A stretch of DNA of 64,000 nt from Xylanimonas cellulosilytica DSM 15894 (GTDB lineage Bacteria; Actinomycetota; Actinomycetes; Actinomycetales; Cellulomonadaceae): contig NC_013530.1 of NCBI RefSeq assembly GCF_000024965.1, positions 744,001 through 808,000 on the forward strand. The letters are read 5' to 3'. The translations under genes and the position numbers were made by a program. Numbering within the stretch: the stretch's first letter is position 1; each line of letters starts with the position of its first letter. Below the pieces are notes generated by a model. The model did no database searches and had not been told where the DNA came from. It saw nothing but the letters and a program-made list of their open reading frames with translations. This document shows positions 1-10,121 of the stretch, piece by piece.

Positions 1-39
1 GCGTGCCGTGCGCGGGCCAGGCGGGCGGGTCGATGAGGA

Positions 40-1227
40 TCAGGCGAGGGCCTCCACGGACTGGCGTGCGATCGCCAGCTCCTCGTTGGTGGGCACCACC
101 ATGACCAGCGGGCCCTCGTGGCCGTCGGGGCTGATGATGCGCGGCTCCTTGGAGCGCACGGCGTTCTTCGCCGGGTCGACGGCCAGGCCGAGGAACCCGA
201 GCGCGTCCGCGACCTCCTGGCGGATCGGGAACGAGTTCTCGCCCACGCCCGCCGTGAAGGTCAGCACGTCGATGCCGCCCAGGACGGCCGCGTAGGCGCC
301 CACGTACTTGATCAGGCGGTGGCGGTACACGTCGAGGGCGGCCACCGCGGCCGGCTCACCGGCGTCGGCGGCGTTGCGCAGGTCGCGCATGTCGGACCGG
401 CCGGCGAGGCCCAGCAGGCCGGACTTCTTGTTGAGCAGGTTGTCGATGTCGTCGACGTTCATGCCGGCGACGCGGCCCAGGTGGAACACGATCGCGGGGT
501 CGAGGTCGCCCGAGCGGGTGCCCATGACGAGGCCCTCGAGCGGGGTCAGGCCCATGGACGTGTCCACGGCGACGCCGGAGTCCACGGCCGACGCCGATGC
601 CCCGTTGCCCAGGTGGAGGACGACCTGCTTGAGGTCGTCGCGTCCCAGCACCTCGGCGACCTTCGCGGACACGTACTGGTGCGAGGTGCCGTGGAAGCCG
701 TAGCGGCGCACCTGGTGCTCCGCCGCGACGTCGGCGTCGATCGCATACGTGTACGCGGCGGCCGGGAGGGTCGAGAAGAACGCGGTGTCGAAGATGGCGA
801 CGTGCGGCACGTCGAACAGCTCGCGCGCGGCCTCGATGCCGGTGAGGTTGGCCGGGTTGTGCAGCGGCGCCAGGGGGATGAGCGCGCGGATGCCCTCGAC
901 GACGTCGTCGTCGATGACGGTGGGCTGCGAGTACAGGGTGCCGCCGTGGACCACACGGTGACCGACCGCGACGATGCCGGCCTCGTCGAGCGACGGGCCG
1001 ACCTCCTTGAACAGGTCCAGGACGAGGTGCAGCGCGACGCCGTGGTCCTTGATCGGGGCCTCGCGCTCCGTCTCGGTCTCACCCACCTCGTGGACGATCC
1101 GCCCCGACTCGAGGCCGATGCGCTCCACGAGCCCGACGGCGAGGACCTCGCCCGAGGACGGGTTCAGGAGCTGGTACTTCAGCGACGACGAACCGGAGTT
1201 GAGCACCAGAACAGTGCTCACTTGCAT
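40..1227 (-). CDS. ackA: Acetate kinase
   Basis: Interconverts acetyl phosphate + ADP and acetate + ATP in the cytoplasm; last step of the phosphoketolase-acetate route encoded here. About 395 residues, normal for the family. Visible acetokinase motifs: N-terminal phosphate-binding VLVLNSGSSSLKYQ, the central HRVVHGG, YGFHGTSHQYV, and the adenosine-region LHLGNGASASA followed by GTRSGDLDP. The ATG at 1227 is chosen because the acetokinase fold begins a few residues later and the pta stop lies 5 bases upstream; a GTG two codons further in is an alternative. The gene is translated tightly after pta. Nothing seems truncated; the stop codon lies inside the window. Identity is near certain from the motifs. 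Confidence 0.97.
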   Translation of the reverse strand: MQVSTVLVLNSGSSSLKYQLLNPSSGEVLAVGLVERIGLESGRIVHEVGETETEREAPIKDHGVALHLVLDLFKEVGPSLDEAGIVAVGHRVVHGGTLYSQPTVIDDDVVEGIRALIPLAPLHNPANLTGIEAARELFDVPHVAIFDTAFFSTLPAAAYTYAIDADVAAEHQVRRYGFHGTSHQYVSAKVAEVLGRDDLKQVVLHLGNGASASAVDSGVAVDTSMGLTPLEGLVMGTRSGDLDPAIVFHLGRVAGMNVDDIDNLLNKKSGLLGLAGRSDMRDLRNAADAGEPAAVAALDVYRHRLIKYVGAYAAVLGGIDVLTFTAGVGENSFPIRQEVADALGFLGLAVDPAKNAVRSKEPRIISPDGHEGPLVMVVPTNEELAIARQSVEALA

Positions 1228-1232
1228 CTCGC

Positions 1233-3332
1233 TCACTCTGTGGCCCCCTGTGCCTGGATCGCCGTGATGGCGACGGTGTTGATGATGTCCTGGACGAGCG
1301 CGCCGCGGGACAGGTCGTTGACGGGCTTGTTGAGACCCTGGAGCACCGGGCCGACGGCCACGGCACCCGCCGAGCGCTGCACGGCCTTGTAGGTGTTGTT
1401 GCCGGTGTTGAGGTCCGGGAACACGAACACGGTCGCCCGGCCGGCGACATCGGATCCCGGCAGCTTCGAGGCGGCCACGGCGGCGTCGACGGCGGCATCG
1501 TACTGGATGGGCCCTTCGACGGAGAGGTCGGGGCGGCGTTCCTTGACGATCGCGGTGGCCGCGCGCACCTTGTCGACGTCGGCGCCCGAGCCGGACTCGC
1601 CGGTCGAGTACGACAGCATGGCGATGCGCGGCTCGACGCCGAACTGCGCCGCGGTGGCCGCGGACGCGATGGCGACGTCGGCGAGCTGCTCCGTCGTCGG
1701 GTCGGGGATGACGGCGCAGTCGCCGTACACCAGCACCCGGTCCTCGAGGCACATGAGGAACACGCCCGACACCGAGGAGATGCCGGGGGCGGTCTTGATG
1801 ATCTCGAAGGACGGGCGGATGGTGTGCGCCGTCGTGTGGGCGGCACCCGAGACCATGCCGTGGGCGTCGCCCACGTGGACCATCATCGTGCCGAAGTAGG
1901 ACACGTCGGTGACGATCTCCCGGGCCCGTTCGACCGTCATGCCCTTGTGGGCGCGCAGGCGCGTGTACTCGGCGGCGTACTTCTCGACGTGCACCGGGTC
2001 GGTGGGGGAGAGCACGGTGGCGGCCGAGATGTCGAGGCCCAGCTCGGTGGCGCGGGCCCGCACCGAGGTCTCGTCGCCGAGGATGGTCAGGTCCGCGATG
2101 CCGCGGGCGAGCACGGTCGACGCGGCACGCAGGACGCGGTCGTCGTCGCCCTCGGGCAGCACGACGCGGCGGCGGTCGGCGCGGGCCCGCTCGATGAGCT
2201 CGTACTCGAACATCAGCGGCGTGACCACGGACGGGCTGGGCACGGCCAGGCGGGCGAGCAGGTCCTCGCTGTCGACGGCGGACTCGAACAGGCCGCGGGC
2301 GACGTCGACCTTGCGCGTCGCGTCGGCGGACACCCGGCCCACCGTGGCGCCCGCGGTGCGGGCCGCGGGGAACGTGTCCTGCGCGGTGCGGATGAGCGGC
2401 ACGTGCGGTGCGAGCGCGGTCACCAGCTCACCGATGGTTCCCTCGGGCGTCATCCCGCCCGTCAGGATGATGCCGGCCATGGACGGGAAGCTCACGGCGC
2501 TCTGCGCCGCGAGCAGGGAGAGGATGACGTCGGAACGGTCGCCCGGGGTGATGACGACGCAGCCGTCGGACAGGTGGTCGAGCAGATGCCCCACCGACAT
2601 CGCGCCGACGATCACGTCGAGCGCCTCGCGGGACAGCAGCTCGGAGTCGCCGAGCCACAGCTCCCCGCCCACGGACTCCATGAGCTGGCGCACGGTCGGG
2701 GCGTGCAGGAACGGCTCCTCGGGCACCACCCACACGGGCAGCTCCGGGTCGGCGGTGAGCGCGGCGACGTCGGGCGGCGTCGTGCCGTCGTAGCGGTTGA
2801 TCATGACGCCGATGGGGGTGGCGTGGTTGGCGCGCAGCTCGCCGAGGCCGATCTGCGTCAGCGCCTTGGTGTCCTCGTCGGAGCGGCCGCGGCCGGAGAC
2901 CACGAGCAGCACGGGGGCGCCCAGGTTGGCGGCGATCTTCGCGTTGAACGCCAGCTCGGTGGGGCCGGAGACGTCGGTGTAGTCGGTGCCGAGGACGACG
3001 ACGGAGTCGCACCGGGCCGCGACGTCGTGGTAGCGCGCCACGATGCGGCTCATCGCGCTGTCGACGTCGGCGTGGACGTCGTCGTAGGTGATGCCGACGG
3101 ACTCCTCGTAGGTGAGGTCGACGCCGTCGTGCTCGAGCAGCATCTCCAGCACGTGGTCGCGCCCGGTGCCGTCATCATGGGCCGCCTCGGCCGACGAGAC
3201 CCGCGAGACCGGCCGGAACACCCCGACACGCTGTCCCTGGCGCACGAGCAGGTCGATGACGCCGAGTGCGATCGTGGACTTTCCGGACTCTCCCTCGGGG
3301 GAGGCGATGACGATGGTGCGCTTGGCCGTCAT
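1233..3332 (-). CDS. pta: Phosphate acetyltransferase, long form with N-terminal P-loop-like and DRTGG domains
   Basis: Interconverts acetyl-CoA and acetyl phosphate. At 699 residues it is the long Pta form. Residues 1-220 form a dethiobiotin-synthetase-like P-loop region (ASPEGESGKSTIALG near the start), followed by a DRTGG-type regulatory domain to about 350. The catalytic PTA_PTB domain runs from about 370 to the end and shows VVLPEGDDDRVLRA, DVSYFGTMMVH, MVSGAAHTTA and FPDLNTGNNTYKAVQR. ackA starts a few bases after its stop. xfp lies upstream on the same strand, separated by about 94 bases holding a strong hairpin, so pta-ackA is either partly attenuated from xfp transcription or has its own promoter. 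Here phosphoketolase supplies the acetyl phosphate, so Pta could run toward acetyl-CoA as well as toward acetate; the direction cannot be told from sequence. Confidence 0.97.
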   Translation of the reverse strand: MTAKRTIVIASPEGESGKSTIALGVIDLLVRQGQRVGVFRPVSRVSSAEAAHDDGTGRDHVLEMLLEHDGVDLTYEESVGITYDDVHADVDSAMSRIVARYHDVAARCDSVVVLGTDYTDVSGPTELAFNAKIAANLGAPVLLVVSGRGRSDEDTKALTQIGLGELRANHATPIGVMINRYDGTTPPDVAALTADPELPVWVVPEEPFLHAPTVRQLMESVGGELWLGDSELLSREALDVIVGAMSVGHLLDHLSDGCVVITPGDRSDVILSLLAAQSAVSFPSMAGIILTGGMTPEGTIGELVTALAPHVPLIRTAQDTFPAARTAGATVGRVSADATRKVDVARGLFESAVDSEDLLARLAVPSPSVVTPLMFEYELIERARADRRRVVLPEGDDDRVLRAASTVLARGIADLTILGDETSVRARATELGLDISAATVLSPTDPVHVEKYAAEYTRLRAHKGMTVERAREIVTDVSYFGTMMVHVGDAHGMVSGAAHTTAHTIRPSFEIIKTAPGISSVSGVFLMCLEDRVLVYGDCAVIPDPTTEQLADVAIASAATAAQFGVEPRIAMLSYSTGESGSGADVDKVRAATAIVKERRPDLSVEGPIQYDAAVDAAVAASKLPGSDVAGRATVFVFPDLNTGNNTYKAVQRSAGAVAVGPVLQGLNKPVNDLSRGALVQDIINTVAITAIQAQGATE

Positions 3333-3386
3333 GGGGTGGCTGCTCCTTGCTCGGATGGGTCCCGCCGACGTGCGGGCGGGGGGAGG

Positions 3387-3417
3387 AGCCCGGCCGCGGG
3401 GTCTCCGCGGCCGGGCT
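3387..3417 (-). terminator. Hairpin between xfp and pta
   Basis: Perfect 13-bp inverted repeat (AGCCCGGCCGCGG at 3387-3399 pairs with 3405-3417) with a 5-base loop, 10 bases downstream of the xfp stop. There is no clear T-run on the minus strand. It could be an intrinsic terminator or a processing/attenuation element that lowers pta-ackA expression relative to xfp. Confidence 0.75.
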
Positions 3418-3426
3418 CACCAGGTC

Positions 3427-5913
3427 TTACTCGTTGTCACCGCCCGTGAAGAGCGTGGCGTCGACCTGCGACGTCGACGCGAGGTTCTGAGCGTCGGGCC
3501 ACACCCAGTCGCGCACCTCGGGGATGTCGTCACCGTGCTCGCGCGTGTACGCCCGGGCGCGGATGCGGGCGTCCTGCATACGCTGGCGCAGGCCGGCGTA
3601 GCGCGACGCCATGCCCGGCACCCGGTCGATGACGTCGATCACCAGGTGGTACCGGTCCATGTCGTTCAGCATGACCATGTCGAACGGCGTGGTGGTGGTG
3701 CCCTCCTCCTTGTAGCCGCGCACGTGGATGTTGTCGTGCCCGTTGCGACGGTACGTGAGGCGGTGGATGAGCCACGGGTAGCCGTGGTACGCGAAGAGGA
3801 TCGGCTTGTCCGTGGTGAACAAGCCGTCGAACTCCTTGTCGGAGAGCCCGTGCGGGTGCTCCTTGGGGTCCTGCAGCTTCATCAGGTCGACGACGTTGAT
3901 GACGCGGACCTTGAGCCCGGGGACCTCCTGACGCAGGATGTCGGCCGCGGCCAGCACCTCGATCGTGGGCACGTCACCGGCGGCGGCCAGCACGACGTCG
4001 GGCTCCTCGCCGTCGGTCTCCGTGCCGGCCCACTCCCAGATGCCCAGGCCGCGCGTGCAGTGCTCGACGGCCTCGTCCATCGTCAGCCACTGCGGGGAGG
4101 GCTGCTTGCCGGAGACGACCACGTTGACGAGCTGGCGCGAGCGCAGGCAGTGGTCGTACGTGGACAGCAGGGTGTTCGCGTCGGCAGGCAGGTAGACGCG
4201 GACGACCTCGGCCTTCTTGTTGACCACGTGGTCGATGAAGCCCGGGTCCTGGTGGCTGAACCCGTTGTGGTCCTGGCGCCACACGTGGCTCGACAGCAGG
4301 TAGTTGAGCGACGCGATCGGGCGGCGCCACGGGATCTCGTTGGTGACCTTCAGCCACTTGGCGTGCTGGTTGAACATCGAGTTGACGATGTGGATGAACG
4401 CCTCGTAGGAGCTCATCATGCCGTGCCGGCCGGTGAGCAGGTAGCCCTCCAGCCAGCCCTGCACCTGGTGCTCCGAGAGCATCTCGACGACGCGGCCGGC
4501 GCGCGACATGTGCTCGTCGACGTCACCGCCGTAGAAGTCGGCGTTCCACTGCTTGTCGGTCTCCTCGTAGACGGCCTGGAGGCGGTTCGAGGCGGTCTCG
4601 TCCGGGCCGAAGATCCGGAAGTTGTCCGGGTTGCGGCGGATGACCTCGGTGAAGAACTTGCCCAGCTCGCGCGGGGCCTCGGCGATCGCGCCGCCCGGGG
4701 TGGGGACGTCGACGGCGAAGTCGCGGAAGTCCGGCAGGCGCAGGTCCTTGAGCAGCAGACCGCCGTTGGCGTGCGGGTTGTCGCTCATGCGCAGCGAGCC
4801 CGACGGCGTCAGCGCGTCGGTGATCTCGGGCAGCACGGCACCATCCTCGTCGAACAGCTCCTCGGGGCCGTAGGACTTCAGCCAGGTCTCGAGGTCGTGC
4901 AGGTGCTCCTCGGTGTCCCGTGCGGAGGCGAGCGGCACCTGGTGGGCACGCCACGAACCCGTGGTCTTCTTGCCGTCGATCGTCGCCGGGCCGGTCCAGC
5001 CCTTGGGCGTGCGGAACACGATCATCGGCCACTGCGGGCGCGACTCGTCCCCGGCGGCCGCGCGGGCCTTGATCGCGGCGATCTCGTCCAGCACCTCGTC
5101 GAGGAGGGTGGCGAAGCGGCGGTGGAACGAGGCGGCGTCCTCGGTGGACTCGTCCTCGACCTCGAAGAAGTGCGGCTTGTGGCCGTAGCCCTCCATGAGG
5201 GCCTTGAGCTCGTCCTGCGGGATGCGGGCGAGCACGGTCGGGTTGGCGATCTTGTACCCGTTGAGGTGCAGGATCGGCAGGACGACGCCGTCCTGGGCCG
5301 GGTTGACGAACTTGTTCGAGTGCCACGACGTCGCCAGCGGGCCGGTCTCCGCCTCGCCGTCGCCGACGACGGCGGCGACCAGCAGGTCGGGGTTGTCGAA
5401 CGCGGCGCCGTAGGCGTGGGAGAGCGCGTAGCCGAGCTCGCCGCCCTCGTGGATCGAGCCGGGGGTCTCAGGGGCGACGTGCGACGGGATGCCGCCGGGG
5501 AACGAGAACTGCTTGAACAGCCGGCGGATGCCCTCGTCGTCCTTGGTGATGTCCGAGTAGACCTCGGAGTAGGTGCCGTCCAGGTAGGCGGCGGCGACCA
5601 GGCCAGGGCCGCCGTGGCCGGGACCCGTGATGTAGACCGTCGACTGCTCGCGCTCCTTGATCGCGCGGTTGAGGTGCGCGTAGAGGAAGGTGAGGCCGGG
5701 CGTGGTGCCCCAGTGGCCGAGCAGGCGCGGCTTGACGTCGTCGCGGTGCAGCGGCTTGCGCAGCAGCGGGTTGTCGAGCAGGTAGATCTGCCCGACCGAC
5801 AGGTAGTTGGCGGCGCGCCACCACTTGTCGATCAGCTCGAGGGTCTCGGTGGAGAGGTCGGCCACGCCGGTGGCACGCCACCCGCTGGATGTTGCGGGGG
5901 TCGTCGATGTCAT
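3427..5913 (-). CDS. xfp: Xylulose-5-phosphate/fructose-6-phosphate phosphoketolase
   Basis: Thiamine-diphosphate enzyme that splits xylulose 5-phosphate (and often fructose 6-phosphate) with phosphate into acetyl phosphate plus glyceraldehyde 3-phosphate (or erythrose 4-phosphate). 828 residues, normal for the family. The N-terminal XFP domain shows [23 protein letters not shown] near residue 110 and the ThDP motif [15 protein letters not shown] to NGYKIANP near 185-225; [19 protein letters not shown] and the [15 protein letters not shown] region lie in the middle. The ATG at 5913 is preferred over longer forms because GGGAGC sits about 7 bases upstream and the conserved N-terminus starts just after. 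With pta and ackA it forms a carbon-conserving bypass of lower glycolysis, fitting a pentose-using xylan degrader. The roughly 270-base gap to the divergent SURF1 gene holds the palindrome CCACATGTGG at 6040-6049, function unknown. Confidence 0.96.
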   Translation of the reverse strand: MTSTTPATSSGWRATGVADLSTETLELIDKWWRAANYLSVGQIYLLDNPLLRKPLHRDDVKPRLLGHWGTTPGLTFLYAHLNRAIKEREQSTVYITGPGHGGPGLVAAAYLDGTYSEVYSDITKDDEGIRRLFKQFSFPGGIPSHVAPETPGSIHEGGELGYALSHAYGAAFDNPDLLVAAVVGDGEAETGPLATSWHSNKFVNPAQDGVVLPILHLNGYKIANPTVLARIPQDELKALMEGYGHKPHFFEVEDESTEDAASFHRRFATLLDEVLDEIAAIKARAAAGDESRPQWPMIVFRTPKGWTGPATIDGKKTTGSWRAHQVPLASARDTEEHLHDLETWLKSYGPEELFDEDGAVLPEITDALTPSGSLRMSDNPHANGGLLLKDLRLPDFRDFAVDVPTPGGAIAEAPRELGKFFTEVIRRNPDNFRIFGPDETASNRLQAVYEETDKQWNADFYGGDVDEHMSRAGRVVEMLSEHQVQGWLEGYLLTGRHGMMSSYEAFIHIVNSMFNQHAKWLKVTNEIPWRRPIASLNYLLSSHVWRQDHNGFSHQDPGFIDHVVNKKAEVVRVYLPADANTLLSTYDHCLRSRQLVNVVVSGKQPSPQWLTMDEAVEHCTRGLGIWEWAGTETDGEEPDVVLAAAGDVPTIEVLAAADILRQEVPGLKVRVINVVDLMKLQDPKEHPHGLSDKEFDGLFTTDKPILFAYHGYPWLIHRLTYRRNGHDNIHVRGYKEEGTTTTPFDMVMLNDMDRYHLVIDVIDRVPGMASRYAGLRQRMQDARIRARAYTREHGDDIPEVRDWVWPDAQNLASTSQVDATLFTGGDNE

Positions 5914-6185
5914 CACTGCTCCCGTTCGTGAGGGCTCGCATGTGGTCCCGACGCTCATTCCACCGTAGAACCTGGCGGTCTGCAGGCGGGGAGGGGGCCT
6001 TTGGCGCCACCTCGACGTCGGCGCGTCATGGGACGGCGCCCACATGTGGACTGACCACATCTAAGCACCGTCCGTGGCGGGGTGCGGCCCGTGGGGCCGC
6101 GGCCGCACCGTCCGCGACCGTGACGCGTCGCACATCGGCCGCCCGGGGTGCGGGGACCGCCCTCCGGCGCCGATACCGTGGGGCC

Positions 6186-7094
6186 GTGCCCGAACCGATG
6201 CCCACCCGGACGTCGCCCTGGCGAGCGCTGGTACGCCCCCGGATGCTGGTCGCGCTGCTGGTCGCCCTCGCCGTCGCCGCCGGGTGCCTGCGGCTCGGGC
6301 TGTGGCAGTGGTCGCGGGCGACCGAGCGCGCCGCCGCGGCGTCCCGCGCGGCCACCGCCGAGCTCACGTCCGCCGGCCCGGTCGGCCTCGGCACGCTCGT
6401 CCCGCCCCAGGCCCCGGTACCGGGCGACGACGTCGGCCGCGCCGTGTGGGTGACCGGCGAGTACGACGCCGAGGACCAGCGTCTGGTCGCCGGCCGGGCG
6501 CTCGACGGCGAGATCGGCTACCTGGTGCTCACCCCGCTGCGCGTGCTCGACGACGGCACCGGCGGCGCCTCCTGGGCCGACCTCTCCGGCACCCCCCTGC
6601 TGCCCGTGGTGCGCGGCTGGGTCTCCTCCCCGGCCGACGCGCCCGGGCTCGCCGCACCCGAGGGCCCCGTGCAGGTCACGGGCTGGCTCCAGGCCGCCGA
6701 GTCGACGTCGGACGAGCCCGTGCCCGCCAACCCCGACGGCCCACCCCTCACCCACGACATCGCGACCGCCGCGCTCGTCAACGACTGGGGCGGGCCGATC
6801 TGGGACGGCTACCTGGTGCTCACCGCCTCCGACCCCGCGCAGGCGACCCCGTCGTCGGGAGGGCCGCAGCCCCTCCCGCGCCCCGTCATCGAGGGCGGCA
6901 CCGGCCTCAACGTGCAGAGCCTGTTCTACGCGCTCGAGTGGGGTGTGTTCGCGCTGTTCGCGCTCGCCATCTACGTGCGGCTCGCCCGCGACGAGGTGCG
7001 CGCCGAACGGACGGCGCTCGCGGCCGGCGCCGCCGGGGGAGCGCCCCCACCCCGCCGCGGAGATGACCCCGGCATCGCGGGCCTCCCGGCCTGA
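6186..7094 (+). CDS. SURF1-family cytochrome oxidase biogenesis protein
   Basis: Membrane protein of the SURF1/Shy1 family, which helps assemble heme-copper cytochrome c oxidase. 302 residues with the family layout: an N-terminal membrane helix (about residues 15-35) running into LGLWQWSRATERA, an external domain with GEYDAEDQRLVAGR, GYLVLTPLR and PVVRGWV, and a C-terminal helix starting YALEWGVFALFALAIY. The GTG at 6186 is chosen because a -10 hexamer TACCGT (6174-6179) ends 6 bases before it, implying a leaderless mRNA; an ATG four codons later is possible. The tail after the last helix (about 35 residues) is Ala/Pro-rich. No oxidase subunit is nearby, so its partner must be encoded elsewhere. 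Confidence 0.9.
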   Translation: MPEPMPTRTSPWRALVRPRMLVALLVALAVAAGCLRLGLWQWSRATERAAAASRAATAELTSAGPVGLGTLVPPQAPVPGDDVGRAVWVTGEYDAEDQRLVAGRALDGEIGYLVLTPLRVLDDGTGGASWADLSGTPLLPVVRGWVSSPADAPGLAAPEGPVQVTGWLQAAESTSDEPVPANPDGPPLTHDIATAALVNDWGGPIWDGYLVLTASDPAQATPSSGGPQPLPRPVIEGGTGLNVQSLFYALEWGVFALFALAIYVRLARDEVRAERTALAAGAAGGAPPPRRGDDPGIAGLPA

Positions 7095-7193
7095 CGGTCC
7101 CGGGGCGGGCAGGGACGTCCCGGCGGCAGTTTGGCGGCTGGGCAGCAGTTCCGACTGCCGCCCAGATCACCTTGGTGCCGCCCAGAACACCTC

Positions 7194-8351
7194 TCAGGCG
7201 AGCGCTTCGGTCAGGCGGGTCAGGATCTCGCGCAGGATCGGGCGGGGGGTGGCGAGCGTGAGGCGCACGTGGCCGCGACCCGCCTGGCCGCAGTGGCGGC
7301 CGTCCGTCAGGGCGATCCCCGCGTGCTCGCGCAGCCAGGCCGCCGGGCGGTCCAGGCCGTACGACGTCAGGTCGAGCCAGGCCAGGTAGGTGCCCTCGGG
7401 GGGCGTGTGCCCGACCGCCGGGAGGTGCTCGGCCAGGTGATCCGCCATGATCCGGCGGTTGCCGTCCAGGTAGCCGATGACGTCGTCGAGCCAGTCCTCG
7501 CCGTCGTCGTACGCCGCGATGCTCGCCAGGACGCCGGGCGTCGCGGTCAGGTGCTCCGTCCAGATGCACCGTCGCTGCCAGACGTCGGCGGCGTCGTCGT
7601 CCGTGAGGACGAGCTGCGCGGCCTTGAGGCCGGGGACGTTCCACGCCTTCGACGCCGACGTCGCCGTGACCGTGTGGGCGGCCGTCGCGGCGGAGACCGA
7701 CGCGTACGGGACGTGCGCACGCCCCGCGTAGACCAGGGGAGCGTGGATCTCGTCGGCGAAGACGCGCCCGCCGTGCTTCTCGACGACGGCGGCGACCGCC
7801 GCCAGCTCGCCGCGCTCGAAGACCCGGCCCGTGGGGTTGTGCGGGTTGACCAGCACGAGCAGGCGGCCGCCCGCGGCGAACGCGGCGTCCAGCGCGTCGA
7901 GGTCGTGCACGGACCGCCCGGCCTCGCGGACGAGCGGGACGGTGAGGACGTCGCGGCCGAGGTCGCGCAGCAGCGGGGCGAACGGCATGTAGGCCGGGGT
8001 CGGCAGGATCACCGGCGAGCCCTCGGGCGTGAGGTGCCGGACGGTGGCCTCGAACGCGGCGAGCACGTCCGGGACCGGGCGGACGCGCTCCGGGTCGACC
8101 GACCAGCCGAAGCGGCGCTTCGCGAAGCCCGTGTACGCCTCCTGCATCCGGGCGACCGTGGGGCCGGGCAGGTAGCCGAGCATCCCGGTGTCGACGGCGT
8201 CGTGCAGTGCACGCCGCACCGCGGGTGCGGTGCCGAAGTCCATCTCCGCGACGAACGCGCCGATCAGGCCGGGGAACAGCGACCACTTCTCCGAGGGGAC
8301 GGCGCGGAGCTGGTCGATCGTGATGGCGTCGAGCTCGCTCTCGGTGGGCAT
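7194..8351 (-). CDS. PatB/MalY-type PLP-dependent C-S lyase (cystathionine beta-lyase or related aminotransferase)
   Basis: Fold-type I PLP enzyme, 385 residues from the ATG at 8351 (a TTG at 8363 would add four residues). Visible motifs: WVNPHNPTG-type segment (VNPHNPTGRV), ADEIHAPLVY with the cofactor-binding Asp, and SASKAWNVPGLKAAQ holding the Schiff-base lysine, a pattern of the MalY/PatB subgroup. Members cleave cystathionine or other Cys S-conjugates, or act as aminotransferases; substrate cannot be fixed from sequence. It is convergent with the SURF1 gene; the 99-base gap contains an imperfect hairpin built from two GCCGCCCAG-type segments, a possible shared terminator. It lies alone, 36 bases from the exporter gene on the same strand. 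Confidence 0.88.
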   Translation of the reverse strand: MPTESELDAITIDQLRAVPSEKWSLFPGLIGAFVAEMDFGTAPAVRRALHDAVDTGMLGYLPGPTVARMQEAYTGFAKRRFGWSVDPERVRPVPDVLAAFEATVRHLTPEGSPVILPTPAYMPFAPLLRDLGRDVLTVPLVREAGRSVHDLDALDAAFAAGGRLLVLVNPHNPTGRVFERGELAAVAAVVEKHGGRVFADEIHAPLVYAGRAHVPYASVSAATAAHTVTATSASKAWNVPGLKAAQLVLTDDDAADVWQRRCIWTEHLTATPGVLASIAAYDDGEDWLDDVIGYLDGNRRIMADHLAEHLPAVGHTPPEGTYLAWLDLTSYGLDRPAAWLREHAGIALTDGRHCGQAGRGHVRLTLATPRPILREILTRLTEALA

Positions 8352-8387
8352 GCGCCTATCCAAGCACCGTGACTGGTCCGAGCACCG

Positions 8388-10121
8388 TCACTCGTGCTGC
8401 CAGCTGTGCCACAGCGCGGCATAGCTGCCGCCCGCGGCGACGAGCTCGTCGTGCGAGCCGAGCTCGGTGATCCGGCCGTCCTCGACGACCGCGACCCGGT
8501 CGGCGTCGTGGGCGGTGTGCAGTCGGTGTGCGATCGCGACGACGGTGCGGCCGTGCAGCACCGCCGCGAGCGAGCGCTCCAGGTGGCGGGCCGCGCGCGG
8601 GTCGAGCAGCGAGGTGGCCTCGTCGAGCACCAGCACGTCCGGGTCGAGCAGCACGAGGCGCGCGAGCGCGACCTGCTGGGCCTGCGCCGGGGTGAGCGCC
8701 GCGCCGCCGGAGCCGATCTCGGTCGCGAGCCCTTCGGCCAGCTCGTCCACCCAGGACAGCGCGTCGACCGCGGCCAGCGCCTCGCGCAGGCGGGCGTCGG
8801 ACGCCCCGACGTCGGCCAGCCGCAGGTTGTCCGCGATGGTCCCGACGAAGACGTGGTGCTCCTGCGTCACCAGGGCGACGCGACGGCGCAGCTCCTCCAA
8901 AGGCAGGTCGACCAGGGGCACGCCGCCCACCGTCACCGACCCGCCGGTGGGCGGGTGGATGCCCGCGAGCATCCGCCCGAGCGTCGACTTGCCCGCCCCG
9001 GAAGGGCCCACGATCGCGAGCCGTTCGCCCGGCCGCAGGTCGAGGTCGATGCCGTGCAGCACGTCGTGCCCCTCGCGGTACGCGTACCGCACGCCGCGCG
9101 CTTCCAGGTCGCCCGACGACGGGGAGGCGTCAGAGGCCACCCGGTCGGCCGGGACCAGCCGCACGCCGATGACGCGCGCGAGGGACACCGCCGCGACCGA
9201 CATCTCGTCGAGCCAGTACACGAGGTTCCACACCGGCCCGGTGAGCTGGAAGGTGTACATGACCAGGGCCGTGACCGCGCCCATGGTCACGGTGCCCTGG
9301 GACGCGAGATAGCCGCCCCAGACCAGCACCGCCACGGGCGCGATCACGAACGTCAGGTCGACGCCGGGGAACAGGACGGTGCGCAGCCGCAGCGTGCGCA
9401 GCTCGGCCCGGTAGGCCGCTTCGATGTCCGCGTCGGAGCGGCCGTTGCGCCGGGAGCCCAGGTCGAGCGCGTCGACGGTCGACGCGCCCTCGACCGACTC
9501 GGTGATCGTGCCGTTGAGCGCCGCGTAGGTGGCCGACTCGGCCTGGTAGGCGTCGGGGGCGCGGCGCAGGTACCAGCGCACCACGGCGAGCAGCAGCGGC
9601 AGCCCCACGAAGATGGCCACCGCCACGAGCGGCGCCATGACGAGGCAGGCGACGACGGTGAGCAGGATCGTCACCACGGACACCGTGAGCTGCGGGACGC
9701 CGAACCGGACCGCGTTCTGGAGCTTCGCGATGTCGTTGGTGGTGCGCGCGACGAGGTCGCCCGTGCCGGCCCGCTCCACCGTGGACAGCGGCAGGGCCGT
9801 GGCCGTGTCGAGGAACTCCTCGCGCATGGCCGCGAACACCGTCTCGCCGAACACCATCGCCCGCTGCTGGGCCACCTTCTGGATGACGCCGCGCACCAGG
9901 ATCGCCGCGACGGCGATCAGCACGAGGTCGCGCACGTGCCCCGCGGTGGTGCCCGTGCTCACGTCGTCGACGAGCCGGCCGAGCAGCCACGGCCCGACGA
10001 GCCCGGCGAGCGCGGACGCCATCGTCATCGCCGCGATGAGCAGGAACTCGCGGCGGTTCGCGCGCAGCAGGCGGCGCGTGTAGTCCCAGGTGGTGCGGGC
10101 GTCCGCGATGGGCAGCTTCAT
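8388..10121 (-). CDS. ABC exporter half-transporter B (intact Walker motifs, non-canonical signature)
   Basis: 577-residue half-transporter: a six-helix type IV exporter membrane domain (residues about 1-310) and a C-terminal ATPase. Walker A VGPSGAGKSTL (about residue 368), Q-loop VTQEHHVF, Walker B VLVLDEATSLLD with catalytic Glu, and H-loop IAHRL are all intact. The signature reads LTPAQAQQ in place of LSGGQ. The start at 10121 overlaps the stop of the upstream half-transporter by ATGA, so the two are translationally coupled. The neighbouring subunit has the opposite defect pattern, so they must form a heterodimer with one catalytic and one degenerate site, as known for TM287/288-like and TAP-like exporters. 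The substrate (drug, lipid or peptide) is unknown. Confidence 0.93.
   Translation of the reverse strand: MKLPIADARTTWDYTRRLLRANRREFLLIAAMTMASALAGLVGPWLLGRLVDDVSTGTTAGHVRDLVLIAVAAILVRGVIQKVAQQRAMVFGETVFAAMREEFLDTATALPLSTVERAGTGDLVARTTNDIAKLQNAVRFGVPQLTVSVVTILLTVVACLVMAPLVAVAIFVGLPLLLAVVRWYLRRAPDAYQAESATYAALNGTITESVEGASTVDALDLGSRRNGRSDADIEAAYRAELRTLRLRTVLFPGVDLTFVIAPVAVLVWGGYLASQGTVTMGAVTALVMYTFQLTGPVWNLVYWLDEMSVAAVSLARVIGVRLVPADRVASDASPSSGDLEARGVRYAYREGHDVLHGIDLDLRPGERLAIVGPSGAGKSTLGRMLAGIHPPTGGSVTVGGVPLVDLPLEELRRRVALVTQEHHVFVGTIADNLRLADVGASDARLREALAAVDALSWVDELAEGLATEIGSGGAALTPAQAQQVALARLVLLDPDVLVLDEATSLLDPRAARHLERSLAAVLHGRTVVAIAHRLHTAHDADRVAVVEDGRITELGSHDELVAAGGSYAALWHSWQHE

Noticed and set aside
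1228-1752. Longer acetate kinase reaching into pta
   Set aside because: The extension is the pta gene in another frame; the acetokinase fold starts just after 1227.
3112-5931. Long open frame opposite xfp
   Set aside because: Low-complexity translation; the minus strand encodes a full phosphoketolase.
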